Shown in pieces: positions 1 to 11,011 of a stretch of DNA of 64,000 bases (its first letter is position 1; each line of letters begins with the position of its first letter). The DNA comes from Candidatus Poribacteria bacterium (GTDB lineage Bacteria; Poribacteria; WGA-4E; WGA-3G): NCBI GenBank assembly GCA_026702755.1, contig JAPPBX010000063.1, forward strand, positions 1-64,000, given 5' to 3'. A program made the position numbers and the translations under genes. Below the pieces are notes generated by a model. The model saw only the letters and a program-made list of their open reading frames with translations, searched no databases and was not told the DNA's origin.

Positions 1-3
1 TGA

Positions 4-20
4 AGGATACCCAGTATCCT
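4..20. repeat. Short perfect hairpin (AGGATAC / GTATCCT)
   Basis: AGGATAC and GTATCCT form a 7-bp stem around a 3-base loop. A related string with GTATCCTGACTT occurs at about 52513-52535 upstream of the enolase-superfamily gene's stop. It is probably one of the small intergenic repeats of this genome; no gene was found in the first 186 bases. Confidence 0.4.
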
Positions 21-75
21 GACTTTTGGCAACTATTATTTATGAAACACCCTCAATTAATTAGACATTGTGGAA

Positions 76-96
76 GGCGAGGTTACAAACCTCGCC
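76..96. repeat. GCGAGG-type intergenic hairpin, copy 1
   Basis: GGCGAGGTT-ACA-AACCTCGCC is a perfect 9-bp stem with loop ACA. The same architecture with the same ACA loop occurs at 47189-47209. Looser relatives are at 15079-15098, 21514-21535 and 60409-60425. All lie in intergenic DNA. Confidence 0.7.
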
Positions 97-186
97 AGCG
101 AAGGAGAGGTGTTTTGTGGGATGTAAAATCCTCAAAAGTTCTAAGTGCTTTTCCAAAGCTGCCTATTCACTCAAGGAGATCCTTCC

Positions 187-3100
187 ATGTTTGGACGAGA
201 AAAATTCTCAGTTGTCGTATGTGTGTTGTATCTTATATCCTGCACCTTTTATCTTTCCTCGATTAGTTTTGCCCAAGACGAACAGATCATTGAACGCTAC
301 AAACTAATGCTCAGTCGCAATCCGAAAGAGGGGAGTACGTTTGATCGACTCTACCAGTTTTATCTGGAAGGGACGGGTTTAGATGCTATGGTAACCGACT
401 ATCAAGCGGAGGCACAAGCCAAACCGGACGATTCAAACGTTCAACTCATCTTGGGACACATCTACAAACGTCTTGGAAAGGACCTTGAGACTGTTGCAGC
501 GTATCAACGCGCTGTTGAGCTTGCTCCGAACGATTATTACGCGCATTTCGCGTTGGGACAGATGTATGCAACGTTGCGGCGGCACGAAGAGGCGATCGGT
601 GCGTTGACGAAGGCAGCAGAATTGTCGGAAGAAACACAGGCGGCATCTCCTGAAGAGTTGATGGATGTATATAAAGCACTTGGGCGCGCCTACTTCAGTC
701 GAGACCGGGTGGACGAAGCAATTGCGGCGTGGGGAAAAATCCCTGAACTTGATCCGGAAAACATCTTTTCCCGTATTGAACTCGCGGATCTTTTCCGAGA
801 GCAGGAACTCTATGATCAGGCAATCGCACAACATGAAGCGATTATTCAACTTAAAACAGAGGATCCATATCGGATCTGCTTGAGTCGTCGAGAAATTGGG
901 AACATTCACGAGGCAAAAGGCGATTATGAGGATGCCATTCAAAGTTACGATACTGCGATGGCTTTAACAGCACCGGGCAATTGGCTGCGGAAAGATCTTC
1001 AACACCGCATTATCGGTATTTACGCCGCTGATGGCAATTGGGAAGGGCTGATTGCGCACTATCAACAGAAACTTGAGGACACACCGAACGATCCCGAACT
1101 CATCGGTCTGCTCGCTGCCGCATACATTGAGAACCATCAATTAGATGAAGGTATCACTACATATCAGAAGGCAGCAGAACTCGCCCCGACAGACGCTGGA
1201 ATCCGATTAAATTTAATCACCGCCCTCCGCAGTGCTGAGAAATTTGAAGACGCAGCAACTGCTTATGAATCCCTCAGCGAGCAACAACCTGACGATTTCG
1301 GCATCTACCGCGAACTCGGCGAGTTGTACTTGCAGTTGGAAGATGAAAGCAAGGCAAGGGCAACATATCAGCGGATGCTTGACCGAGACCCCGATAACGC
1401 AGGAACACACCTTATCCTCGCCGAAATTTATGCTGGAAATGACTGGATAGACGATGCCATCGCAGCATACCAAAAAGCGATTTCCGTTGACCTCAACAAT
1501 CTTGACTATATTGAATTTTTCGGCGAATTCTACTTCCGTCAGGGAAACCGTCAAAAGACTGTGGAGACGTGGAATCAACTGGTTGCAGGTGACAAAGCAA
1601 CTGCTGAGAACTATGACCGATTGGCGAAGTTACTTGATGCCAAGGATTTTCGCACCGAAGCCATCGCTGCGAGTCGGGAAGCGGTTACGTTGATGCCCGA
1701 TGCCTATCGTTATCGTGAAGCACTGGCGCAGCGGCTCACAGAGACGAAGAACTACGACGAGGCATTGGCAGAATATGCTGAGGCGGAGAAACTCGCACCC
1801 AACGAATTCTTCGCTGAACAGATGGCTGACCAGCAAATCGAAATCTATCGGCGGCAAGGGACGCTTGTTGGAAAAATTGAGGCATTGGAGGCGGAACTTA
1901 ACAAGCAGGAAATTGCTCCGGCTGATGCCTTTACCCAACAGAAGCAGCTTGCCAAGATGTACCTCAAGTTGGGTAATATTACCTACGCAATTGAAGTGCT
2001 TTTGAAGACGAAAGCACTCCAACCCGATGATATACTCATCAACCGTTGGCTTGCGGAGGTCTATACCCGACAGGGTTTGCGCGATGAAGCGGATGCTATC
2101 TACGCACATTTGATTGAAGTTGATAGTGCGAATGCGCGGGAATACTATGCAAACATTGCGCGCGCCCATCTGGCAATTATGGATTTTGATACTGCGACAG
2201 ACGCAGCGAAACAGGCAGTGGCGCACAGTCCCCGCAATCCTGAAGGACATCAGATGCTCGCGTTGATCGCTAAGCAGCTTGGCAACTATGAAACCGCTGT
2301 TGACAGCCTCAAGCAGGCGATTCGCCTTCGACCAGAAGCGACCGATATACGTTCTGAACTGGCAGAGGTTTATAAAATTTCGGGGAATCCCCGACAGGCG
2401 ATTGAGCAGTACTGGCGGTGCTGGGAGTTAAGCGAGAGTGTGAATGATAAACTTGCATTCGTCAAACCGCTCTCTGAGATATATTACGATTTGGGACGAC
2501 GCGGTGAGTTAGAAGAAAAGCTGAAACAGATGTCGCAGACGAATACGTTTGGCGTAGGTCCTGTCGTTGCCTTGGCGGAGCTTTATCAGATGGAGGGCGA
2601 CTTACCAAGCGCACGTTTCCAATTGGCGCGGGCATTAGATCAGGAGCGTGAAAATTCGGATCTGTTGGCACAACTCGTCAAAGTCAGTCTTGACCTTGGT
2701 GACACCCAAGAGGCACTCACCTATCAACAGCGACTCGCTAAGGCGCAACCCGATCCGATCCATCAGCAGCGACTCGGTGAGTTACTCTTTGATGTCGGAC
2801 GCGAACAGGAGGCAATCCAAGCGTGGACAAAATTGCTGCATGCCAAGAATCAACCGCTTGAGGCGGAGATTCGGCTCGCGACTTTGCTGATTCGGCACGG
2901 GCTGCTCGATGAAGCGATTTCTGTCCTTGACCGCGCGGCGGAAAAGATAACGGGGACAGATACCCATATTGCGCTATATCAGTTCGGTGCAGCGTTGGTT
3001 CAAATGAACGAGTTTGACCGCGCACAACCTCATTTCCAACGGATTCTGGACATGCCCGAACCCCCTAAGAGCACAACACAGAACGTCACTGCGAGTCGTT

Positions 3101-6100
3101 CAGGGTGGGGTCCTCCTGGAATCAACATACGCAAATTCGATCTCCCGCAGCAACTCATCTGGGATATTCAAGGACAGCCCTTTGGAGGCAGCGGCGGACA
3201 GCGGTGGATACCGAAAAGCTTTGAGGAGGCACAAGCCGGTGCACTCGTGCAGTTGACAACAATCGCACAACAGCAGCGGAAATTGACGGAACTGATTGAA
3301 CAATTTGAGGCAGAGGCGGACGCGAATCCGAAGAACGTCCAGAATCTCGAAACACTGGTGCAGATCTATATCTTGACAGACAACACCGACAAGACGAAAG
3401 AAACAATTGATCGGTTGCTTGCTGTATCCCCGAACGATCCTCTCTATCGAAGCCTGCGATTGAGTCGCTCAATGCGGCAGGACATTGATTATGAAACTTT
3501 GAAAAAATACCTTGATGAAATAACCGGACTGACACCCGAGGCACGACTCTGGTATATCGCTCAATATGCTGGCGATTTCTATCGTCGTGGATCGAAAGCA
3601 GATGCTGAAAAACTGGCGGCAGAGCTTGAGACAGCAGAGATAACCGATCTCGGCACCGGTTCAATGCTGGTGAGTACCCTCGCGCAGATGAACAGGACCG
3701 ACGCGGCGGAGAGAATCCTCGCGCAACTTCCAATACCAGCACTTCCCACAGGACCCCAGACTTTGACGATGGGACGACCGTCACCTATACAGCAACAGTG
3801 GAGCCAATATAGAGGTATCTATCAGAGTCTCGTTAGTGCTTACGTTCGTGCGGAGCAGACAGACAAAGCGGTTGCCCTGCTCTGGACATTCTTTGAGCGA
3901 ACTAAACCCTACACAGCGAGTGCACGGCGCGTCTCAAACATCGCACGCGCCTCTCACTCCTACAGTGGTTATTCACCGCTTCAATCAAGTTACCCATCGC
4001 CCACAACTTACTACGATCAGGGCCGTTTGCAGTATCTCCAGCAGGTTTTCAGCCAGTTGTGGATCGCAAATCAACAGGACGTTTTGTACGCCAAATTGCA
4101 GGCTGAGTTGGATGGCGCGAAAGGCAGGGAACGCATCTATCCGGGTTTAGCGTTGAGTTATTGCTATTGGTGGGAAGGACAGCGCGACAAATCAGAGGAA
4201 ATCCTGTCGGCGTTGCAAAAGGAACTCCCTGATGACCTTACGCTCAAACTCAACACCGTTTTCGTCCTTGTTCAGACGGGACAGCATACGGAAGTGTTAG
4301 ATTTACTTGAGGAACTTGCCGCGGCAGATCCAAGAAACCGCCATCAGTATTATAACCTCACACTCCAACTCGCCGCACATACAGGGGACACCGTCGCTGT
4401 CCGTGAGTTGGTAACAAAGGTACTGAATTCGCCGATCGGTGTTCGGGAACTGCATCAATTCTCGCAAAAACTCCAACAGAGTGGGCTTACGCAGTACGCC
4501 ATCGCTGTCGCCAAGAAAGCAGCGGTGCTGGCAATGTCACAACGCGATCCAAACTTCCTGATAGATTTAGGGCGCCATTTAGAGGATTTAGGTCGCGGGA
4601 AGGATGCAGCGCGTATTGCTGAACGGGCCCTGCGTTTTGCGAACCAACGTGACCGGTACGGTCAGACGCTGTACTCATGGGATTTTCAGCAAGCATCACA
4701 AATGGTCGGGCGTTCCAAAGCCATACGGGAGCGCGAACCGCAATTGGTTGCGGCCGTCCAAAATGACCCGGATTCGTTCCAAGCGCGCGTCAAACTGGCG
4801 ACCTTCTACGAAAGTACCACTCAACTGAAAAAGGCATCGGACGCGTTTGAGGCAGCACTTGAACTGCGCCCTAAGGACAACATGACTCGACAACGGTACG
4901 CGCAGATGCTCCAGCGAAGCGGGCAGGCGAAAGAGGCTGTTACCCAATACATCGTCCTCCTCAAAGACAACCCAAATGCGATGGGTTATAACTATTGGGA
5001 GGTAATGGAAACCTTCTTCCAGGCAAGCAAGGTTGATGAACTCGTTTCGCTGGCAAAAGAGATGATCGTGCCGTCTGTTGGCAGGAATTTCGGCAACGAT
5101 TTCGCTCGAAGCGTAGCACGCGAGTGTATGGATAATAACAGAGCCAAAGCGGCGATTGAACTCTATGAAAAGATTATTGAGGTTCAACCTGACCAGACCT
5201 ATACATATAACGATTTAGCGTCTGCTTACGCTGCTGTCGGTGAACCAGAGAAAGCCATCCAGTTCTTGCGTGAGAAACTAGACCATCTGGATAAGAAACT
5301 TACACAAGATTCTTATGCACAAGTCCAAATTGTAACGAAGCTTACCGAGCTTCATAAAACATCGGGTGGAATAGAAACGTTGGTAACGGAATATGAGGCG
5401 AAACTCGCTGAGAAGCCGGAAGACCCGGCGTTGCTCTACCTCGTTGCCTCAATGAAGATTGCTGCAGGCGATCTCGAAGGGTCAAAAACATTCGTTGACC
5501 GATTGCTTGATGATGATGCCGTATTAGTAAACAGCCGATGGTTGAACAGTCTCGCGGATGCCTATCGAACCGCGAGCGACCGGGACCGTGAACGCCTCCT
5601 GCTTGAGACCGCAATTGCAAAGATGAACCCAGGGGATACGTGGGGGCTCTCAGAAAGTTACCAAAAACTCGGCACAGTGTACGCTCGCGAAGACGAGAAG
5701 CAGAAAGCACAGGATGCGTTCCGTAAGATGGGAACACTCCGACTGTTGCAAGGGAGGGGTTTCTACGAAAAAGAGCAGATAGCGAACACATACATGCAAC
5801 ACGAAATGTTCGATGATGCCGAAGTACTCTTTAACGAAATCATCAATGATTTCTCAACGCAACAGTGGACGCGAGAGCAGGCGCAGCGGCAGTTGGCGGA
5901 GATTAAACGACGACGCGATGGACCCACAACTACAACCCGAACGCCTGAAGAAGTGCCGAAGTTCAACGTTGGAATGCAGCGAACATTAGCGCAGCAACAT
6001 GCTCGGAGCGGTCAGGTCAAGAAGGCTATTGATATTTACGAGCAGATTGCAAAGGTGATGCCTGAAGACCTTGAATCACAAGCACAACTTGCAAGGCTTT

Positions 6101-9000
6101 ATTCACGCCAAAATAAGCACGATAAAGCAGTTGACATCTGGAGCGCGTTACTCGAAGCGGACCCAGAGAATACGAAGTATCAGGACGGACTTGTTGATAC
6201 CTACCGAGATGCCGACAAAACCGATGAGGCACTTGAACTCGCGCAGCAATACATTGCATCGGATCCGGAAAGTAGTGTTCACCATGTCCGACTTGCTGAG
6301 CTTTACGCTGCTGACGATCAAGTGGATACGGCTATTGACACCTATAAAAAAGCGATTGAACTCGGTACCGGCGATGGAGAGGCATACCTCAAGTTGGCGC
6401 AGCTTTATCTCCGTAAAGATGACCTTGACGCGGCAGAAAAAGCGTTTGCGGATGCCATTCAACACACCGGTGAGGAGTGGGAACGACGGAATATTGAACG
6501 GCAGCTCATGGATCTCTACCGCCGTCAAGGTAAGTTGGAGGAGATGCTAAAGCAGGCAGAGGAGGTAGGCACGCTGACGCTTGAGATGCAACAGGAGCGC
6601 GCCCAAGAGTACCGTAACGCTGGCGAATTGGAAAAAGCCGTCACTGCCTACAAGAAAGCATTGGAGATGACCTCCCAAAGATGGGATCGAAGTAACATCG
6701 CTAATGAGCTGCTACAAGTCTACGCGCAACTCGGCGAAAACGACTTGGCAATGGAACTCTATGAAACGCAGTCTCAGTCCCGCTCAACGGGTGTATCAAT
6801 CCACCACGGTCCGTCAGGTATCAAAGTCATGTTCGGTGGAGATGAGGCACGTGAAACCTTGATTAACGCCTATAAGAATCAAGGAAAACTTGAAGCGTTG
6901 ACGGACATCTTTGAGGGTAAGCTTGAAGCGGATGCGGATAATCCAGCACTGCTTGAGATGATCGCTGAAATTTATCGGAATGCCGACAATCATGAAAAGA
7001 CGGCGGAAGCCTATCAGGCACTCTGTAAAGCGCAGCCCAGCAATGTCCGCGGTTTTTACTATGCTGCTGCCGCTCTCTATAAGACGAACCAACCTGAGTT
7101 GGCAAAAGAATTGATGGACCAAGGGGAAGTCGCGCTTTCGGCGAACAACCGCAGCGGGGATATGTGGTTCCTCGCGGCACTTGCATCTATCTGTCTTGAA
7201 GGGGAAATGTATGACGCTGCCATCAAATTCGTTGAAGATGCGATTGCTGCAAGTTCAAGATTCGGTGGTTTCTCGTCCGGTGTCGGGAATTTATATGGGA
7301 TTCTTGGGAAGAGTTACTTAGGCACGAAACAGTACGAAGAAGCTGCTAATGCCTATCAACAGGTGGTAAACCTCTCCAGACACAATTATGAGCGGGATCG
7401 GGCGGAAGCATCCTTACGCCGGGTACATAGAGAAGGTAACCTTTATGAAAAGAAAATTCCCGAACAGTTGCAGCGGGTTGAGAACAATCCCGACGATCCG
7501 GATGCCCACTTCGAGCTTGCTCAAACCTACGAGTGGAGCGGTAAAGTTGACGAGGCAGTTGCGCAATATGAGAAAGTTGTCGAACTTCAACCCGATAACG
7601 CTGAGTGGCACAAAAAAATCGGCGACCTCACCCGAAAATCGCGTCAGGGAGACGAAGCCGCGCGCTTAGCGAAGGCGGGTGCTGCTTATGAAAAAGCGAT
7701 TGAACTTGAGCCGACTTCATATCAATCCTACAGTTCGTTGGCACAAACGCACGTGAAAGCGGATCGGTTATCCGAGGCGGAGGCGGTATACCGTCGCGCC
7801 TTAGATGCTTCTCTTGAGGATCACGAATATAGTAGTGCCCTCCGAGGCATCTGGAAGCTGTACGCTGATGCGGATCAAGAGGACAAGGGCCTCGCTGTCC
7901 TTGAAGAAGTGAGGTCGGATTTTGACGAAAAAGAGCGCACAAATGCTATGCTACTTGAACTGTTAGGGGATGCCTACAAAGAAGCAGAGGATGCAGAAGA
8001 AGCGGACGCTGTATACGCCGAATGGCTGGCGATTCGACAGAAAGAGGTGAATCGGAATCAACGCGAGTGGGACTATCGTCTGCTTGCTGATCAGCTTCTG
8101 AGAAAGGGCATCATGCCGGAGGTGGCGTTGGAACTCGCCGAACGCGCCTCACAGATGCGGAGTGATTGGAGTTTCGCCTTAACGTTGGCGGATGCTTATG
8201 TCACGAACGACCGGTATGAGGAAGCATTGGAACAATTCAAGCGCGCTATGAACGGTATGAGTCAGAGATACTCAGATACGGGGAGGCGGTTTTGGTCAGG
8301 TGTTGCTCAAGCAGGCAAGAATGCCAAGGACGAAGAGCGTTACGTCGAAATGGTGAAGGAACTGGTAAATCTCCCTTCCAGTAATCCGACGACTCAACTA
8401 CATGCCAATGTAGCATTGGCACAGTTCTATCATGAACGCGATCTCCCTGAGAAGGCGAAAGCGTATATGGATAAAACTGCCTTCATCGCTGAGAATGCGT
8501 GGTGGATCATTGGTACGTTTGACAATGCAGACGGAATCGGTTATAATAAGGCTTACATCCCGGAGACCGAGACGCAGTTTGACACAACTGCGGAATACGA
8601 GGGTGTAGATGAGCAGGTGCGTTGGAAGAAGCAGGCGGATGATACGTTCGATGGATTCATTGATTTTCGACAAATCCTCGACAAAAACGTCAATTGGAGT
8701 ACAGCCTACGCTTGGACGACCGTGAACTCACCCGACGAGCGAAAAGCCCAATTCCATTTCAGCAGCGGTGTTCAGGCGAAACTCTGGTTAAACGGCGAAG
8801 AGGTCTTTACACATAGTGAATCCCATGACTTCGCGATGCATCAGGATACCATTCCGATAACGCTCAAAGCCGGTGAAAACGGTATTCTTGTCAAAGTTTG
8901 TAGTGAGAATACACACGCTTTGGGATTCTATCTACGGCTTACCAATATGGATGGAGAACCCTTTGCGGATTTAAAACTCAGCAGTTCAGAGGAGAATTAA
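187..9000 (+). CDS. Giant exported TPR-repeat protein with C-terminal galactose-binding-like domain
   Basis: This 2937-residue protein begins with a signal peptide (FSVVVCVLYLISCTFYLSS then SFAQ). The rest is almost entirely tetratricopeptide repeats, with recurring A-x-x-x-Y-x-x-A/L and P-x-D/N spacing, so it should be a long solenoid scaffold in the periplasm or on the cell surface. Two non-TPR insertions are visible, a Gly/Pro-rich one near residues 955-1010 and a short one near 2195-2225. The last ~170 residues (from ENAWWIIGTFDN) form a beta-rich domain with a K-L-W-L-N-G-E-E motif, like the accessory domains of glycoside hydrolase family 2. I chose ATG 187 over the upstream in-frame start because AAGGAG lies 8 bases before it and the signal peptide begins there. 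It leads the MoxR/Bat block. The protein partners are unknown. Confidence 0.9.
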   Translation: MFGREKFSVVVCVLYLISCTFYLSSISFAQDEQIIERYKLMLSRNPKEGSTFDRLYQFYLEGTGLDAMVTDYQAEAQAKPDDSNVQLILGHIYKRLGKDLETVAAYQRAVELAPNDYYAHFALGQMYATLRRHEEAIGALTKAAELSEETQAASPEELMDVYKALGRAYFSRDRVDEAIAAWGKIPELDPENIFSRIELADLFREQELYDQAIAQHEAIIQLKTEDPYRICLSRREIGNIHEAKGDYEDAIQSYDTAMALTAPGNWLRKDLQHRIIGIYAADGNWEGLIAHYQQKLEDTPNDPELIGLLAAAYIENHQLDEGITTYQKAAELAPTDAGIRLNLITALRSAEKFEDAATAYESLSEQQPDDFGIYRELGELYLQLEDESKARATYQRMLDRDPDNAGTHLILAEIYAGNDWIDDAIAAYQKAISVDLNNLDYIEFFGEFYFRQGNRQKTVETWNQLVAGDKATAENYDRLAKLLDAKDFRTEAIAASREAVTLMPDAYRYREALAQRLTETKNYDEALAEYAEAEKLAPNEFFAEQMADQQIEIYRRQGTLVGKIEALEAELNKQEIAPADAFTQQKQLAKMYLKLGNITYAIEVLLKTKALQPDDILINRWLAEVYTRQGLRDEADAIYAHLIEVDSANAREYYANIARAHLAIMDFDTATDAAKQAVAHSPRNPEGHQMLALIAKQLGNYETAVDSLKQAIRLRPEATDIRSELAEVYKISGNPRQAIEQYWRCWELSESVNDKLAFVKPLSEIYYDLGRRGELEEKLKQMSQTNTFGVGPVVALAELYQMEGDLPSARFQLARALDQERENSDLLAQLVKVSLDLGDTQEALTYQQRLAKAQPDPIHQQRLGELLFDVGREQEAIQAWTKLLHAKNQPLEAEIRLATLLIRHGLLDEAISVLDRAAEKITGTDTHIALYQFGAALVQMNEFDRAQPHFQRILDMPEPPKSTTQNVTASRSGWGPPGINIRKFDLPQQLIWDIQGQPFGGSGGQRWIPKSFEEAQAGALVQLTTIAQQQRKLTELIEQFEAEADANPKNVQNLETLVQIYILTDNTDKTKETIDRLLAVSPNDPLYRSLRLSRSMRQDIDYETLKKYLDEITGLTPEARLWYIAQYAGDFYRRGSKADAEKLAAELETAEITDLGTGSMLVSTLAQMNRTDAAERILAQLPIPALPTGPQTLTMGRPSPIQQQWSQYRGIYQSLVSAYVRAEQTDKAVALLWTFFERTKPYTASARRVSNIARASHSYSGYSPLQSSYPSPTTYYDQGRLQYLQQVFSQLWIANQQDVLYAKLQAELDGAKGRERIYPGLALSYCYWWEGQRDKSEEILSALQKELPDDLTLKLNTVFVLVQTGQHTEVLDLLEELAAADPRNRHQYYNLTLQLAAHTGDTVAVRELVTKVLNSPIGVRELHQFSQKLQQSGLTQYAIAVAKKAAVLAMSQRDPNFLIDLGRHLEDLGRGKDAARIAERALRFANQRDRYGQTLYSWDFQQASQMVGRSKAIREREPQLVAAVQNDPDSFQARVKLATFYESTTQLKKASDAFEAALELRPKDNMTRQRYAQMLQRSGQAKEAVTQYIVLLKDNPNAMGYNYWEVMETFFQASKVDELVSLAKEMIVPSVGRNFGNDFARSVARECMDNNRAKAAIELYEKIIEVQPDQTYTYNDLASAYAAVGEPEKAIQFLREKLDHLDKKLTQDSYAQVQIVTKLTELHKTSGGIETLVTEYEAKLAEKPEDPALLYLVASMKIAAGDLEGSKTFVDRLLDDDAVLVNSRWLNSLADAYRTASDRDRERLLLETAIAKMNPGDTWGLSESYQKLGTVYAREDEKQKAQDAFRKMGTLRLLQGRGFYEKEQIANTYMQHEMFDDAEVLFNEIINDFSTQQWTREQAQRQLAEIKRRRDGPTTTTRTPEEVPKFNVGMQRTLAQQHARSGQVKKAIDIYEQIAKVMPEDLESQAQLARLYSRQNKHDKAVDIWSALLEADPENTKYQDGLVDTYRDADKTDEALELAQQYIASDPESSVHHVRLAELYAADDQVDTAIDTYKKAIELGTGDGEAYLKLAQLYLRKDDLDAAEKAFADAIQHTGEEWERRNIERQLMDLYRRQGKLEEMLKQAEEVGTLTLEMQQERAQEYRNAGELEKAVTAYKKALEMTSQRWDRSNIANELLQVYAQLGENDLAMELYETQSQSRSTGVSIHHGPSGIKVMFGGDEARETLINAYKNQGKLEALTDIFEGKLEADADNPALLEMIAEIYRNADNHEKTAEAYQALCKAQPSNVRGFYYAAAALYKTNQPELAKELMDQGEVALSANNRSGDMWFLAALASICLEGEMYDAAIKFVEDAIAASSRFGGFSSGVGNLYGILGKSYLGTKQYEEAANAYQQVVNLSRHNYERDRAEASLRRVHREGNLYEKKIPEQLQRVENNPDDPDAHFELAQTYEWSGKVDEAVAQYEKVVELQPDNAEWHKKIGDLTRKSRQGDEAARLAKAGAAYEKAIELEPTSYQSYSSLAQTHVKADRLSEAEAVYRRALDASLEDHEYSSALRGIWKLYADADQEDKGLAVLEEVRSDFDEKERTNAMLLELLGDAYKEAEDAEEADAVYAEWLAIRQKEVNRNQREWDYRLLADQLLRKGIMPEVALELAERASQMRSDWSFALTLADAYVTNDRYEEALEQFKRAMNGMSQRYSDTGRRFWSGVAQAGKNAKDEERYVEMVKELVNLPSSNPTTQLHANVALAQFYHERDLPEKAKAYMDKTAFIAENAWWIIGTFDNADGIGYNKAYIPETETQFDTTAEYEGVDEQVRWKKQADDTFDGFIDFRQILDKNVNWSTAYAWTTVNSPDERKAQFHFSSGVQAKLWLNGEEVFTHSESHDFAMHQDTIPITLKAGENGILVKVCSENTHALGFYLRLTNMDGEPFADLKLSSSEEN

Positions 9001-9069
9001 CTGGTAGTAGTAAATAATTCTGGGTTTGTAGTGGCGCAATTCACTGCTTTCCCTAAGGCAGGTAGTCTT

Positions 9070-9312
9070 GTAGGTTGGGTTGAGCGGAACTCAAAAGCAG
9101 GATGTGGTGTTACAAATACGCGTGAAGTTTGATAGGTGGTCATATCCACTTAACAACGCAGCGAAACCCAACTTCATACCGCCAGAATCTGGGAAATTTT
9201 GCAACAAAGGCGTTGGGTTTCACTCAGTTTCTGTTTGATGTAATGTGTATCGATGGATTTCATTCTCTTTAACTTTTCGGAGATTTGATGGAATCCGTTC
9301 AACCCAACCTAC
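9070..9312. repeat. GTAGGTTGGG-type inverted-repeat element, copy A
   Basis: The left end GTAGGTTGGGTTGAGCGG (9070-9087) and right end CCGTTCAACCCAACCTAC (9295-9312) are inverted repeats with one mismatch. The inner segment from about 9207 (AAGGCGTTGGGTTTCACT...) is closely repeated at 62487-62597. A degraded relative lies at 24407-24515. The element fills most of the 414-base gap between the TPR gene and the next gene. No gene was seen in it. Confidence 0.75.
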
Positions 9313-9414
9313 GCTGCTAAGGAGACTAAACTTCTGTAGGGATTTAAGTTATAGATGCGGTTTACAACTGCGCTCAAAGAACAGACATACAAAAAGTAAA
9401 GAAGGAGAAGCCTC

Positions 9415-10899
9415 ATGGACGAAAAATTAATTCTCGAAAAAATTCGGCACGTCCGTCACCGTCTGAACATTCAACGGTATTTTCAGACCTTCGCGACGTT
9501 CCTCTTCTACGGATTTTTGGCGTGTGTTCCGTTAGTTATTGTTGACAGCGTCACGTCCTTTAACGTTCCACCCCTCGTTTTTCTTTGGGTGGTGCTCGGT
9601 ATTGCTGTGAGTGCCTTTGCGGTTCGCCTCATTCGCCCTGTGAGCCTCTACGAGACGGCGCGGAGAATTGACACAGATGCTTCCCTCAAGGACCGTGTCA
9701 TAAGCGGCTTGGAACAAATTCAGCAGCGGATTGATGAACCCTTGACGGCTCTGCAACTTCAGGATACCTCTAACAGGTTAAAAGCAGTACCCGTGAAGCA
9801 GGTCGCCCGCTACGTTGTCCCGCGCGAGACGAAATTCATTGTGCTCATCGCTGCTTTCCTCGTTACTTTTTCATTTGTTGAATTTTTCGCTCCCTCAGCA
9901 ACTTCAACGGAGATTGACTTCTCACCGCAAATCGCAGCCGAAGCAGACACGCTGTTGAAACGGATTGAGGAAGTGAAGAAGGAGGCGGAACGGGACGAGG
10001 ATACGGAGCTTGAGGAGCTCTTGGAAGAGATTGAGAAAAGAGCATTGGAATTGAAAAAACCGCAGATCGCTCCGAAAGAGGCACTTGCCAGAATGACTGA
10101 GTTGAGCGCGCTTTTGAAGACGAAGATTGATCCGCTCAAGATGGCACAGCAGCAAGAACTCATGAAGGGGTTAGGGCAACAGTTCATCGGTAATCCCTAC
10201 CTCGGCGAATTCGGACACCAGTTGAAACGCGGCGATTATCAACAAGCAGCAACGAAACTTGACGACGTAACCAAAGATTTGCCAAAGTCCGATAAGGAGA
10301 AACGTCAAAATCTTGCCGATGCGCTCAAACGGGGTGGGAAACACCTCGAAGGTAGCGATCTCGATGGACTTGGAAGCGAGCTGTCAGGAGCAGGCGAAGG
10401 TTTGGATGGTGACAATATCGAAGGGGCAAGAGTTCGGCTCCGCGCCTCAAGCAAAAAGATTCGGGATCTCGCCCTCCTTAAAAATAGAAATGTGCGGTTA
10501 GCGGAACTACTTTCCGAATGTGAGGCTTGTAAGGCAGGTATCGCTGGGGCTTGTAGTGCCGCTGGAATTAATAAGGCTACGGGATTGGCAAAGGCACTGA
10601 GCGTCAGTCCGAGCAATGGGGTAGGCAACACAACATCGGCGAGTCAACTCGGTCAAGTGACATCTCTTGATTCTGTCTTGAATCTTGAACAGATTACGGG
10701 TGTCCAAGGAGAGGGTGCTTCGACCGTCCAAACCTCTAAGGCATCTGCAGAAGGACAACAATCCGCTGTGAGTTATAAAGAGGCGTACACGAAGTATCAG
10801 AAGCTTTCTGAGGATGTCCTCACCCAAGAACAGATTCCGTTGGGTTATAAGTTTTACGTGAAACGCTACTTTGAATCCATTAAGCCGAGTAGTAAATAG
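9415..10899 (+). CDS. Membrane-anchored coiled-coil protein of the MoxR/Bat cluster
   Basis: The protein has 494 residues. Two hydrophobic segments (about 24-46 and 51-73) form an N-terminal hairpin and a third lies at about 140-160. A strongly charged Glu/Lys coiled-coil follows (about 175-225), then a long helical and low-complexity extracytoplasmic part, and a C-terminal motif ending in IPLGYKFYVKRYFESI. This arrangement is like the large membrane proteins (DUF4175-like) found beside MoxR/DUF58/BatA genes, but I could not assign a family with certainty. GAAGGAGA lies about 7 bases upstream of the ATG. The downstream neighbour is the MoxR ATPase gene, separated by a heptamer-repeat region. 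Confidence 0.75.
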   Translation: MDEKLILEKIRHVRHRLNIQRYFQTFATFLFYGFLACVPLVIVDSVTSFNVPPLVFLWVVLGIAVSAFAVRLIRPVSLYETARRIDTDASLKDRVISGLEQIQQRIDEPLTALQLQDTSNRLKAVPVKQVARYVVPRETKFIVLIAAFLVTFSFVEFFAPSATSTEIDFSPQIAAEADTLLKRIEEVKKEAERDEDTELEELLEEIEKRALELKKPQIAPKEALARMTELSALLKTKIDPLKMAQQQELMKGLGQQFIGNPYLGEFGHQLKRGDYQQAATKLDDVTKDLPKSDKEKRQNLADALKRGGKHLEGSDLDGLGSELSGAGEGLDGDNIEGARVRLRASSKKIRDLALLKNRNVRLAELLSECEACKAGIAGACSAAGINKATGLAKALSVSPSNGVGNTTSASQLGQVTSLDSVLNLEQITGVQGEGASTVQTSKASAEGQQSAVSYKEAYTKYQKLSEDVLTQEQIPLGYKFYVKRYFESIKPSSK

Positions 10900-10996
10900 T
10901 TATCAGTTATTAGTTATTAGTTAAGAGATATGTTGTGGCACTGGCAGAAAATGTTACCACCACAGAGATTAACTGACGACTGACGACTGGAAACTA
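10900..10996. repeat. Heptamer repeat array in inverted arrangement, copy 1
   Basis: TTATCAG-TTATTAG-TTATTAG-TTAAGAG at the left is answered by AACTGAC-GACTGAC-GACTGGA at the right, giving an imperfect hairpin made of 7-base units. It separates the coiled-coil gene from the MoxR gene. A second array occurs at 12885-13013. Confidence 0.6.
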
Positions 10997-11011
10997 TACT
11001 ATAGGAGAAAC

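Noticed and set aside
145-186. Upstream start of the TPR gene at 145
   Set aside because: The first 14 codons lack a ribosome site and spoil the signal peptide; ATG 187 has AAGGAG at the right distance.
433-942. Long minus-strand open frame inside the TPR gene
   Set aside because: Antisense shadow of a strongly coding frame; no ribosome site, no recognisable domain. The same holds for 1630-2250, 3155-3784, 16852-17475 and the other antisense frames.
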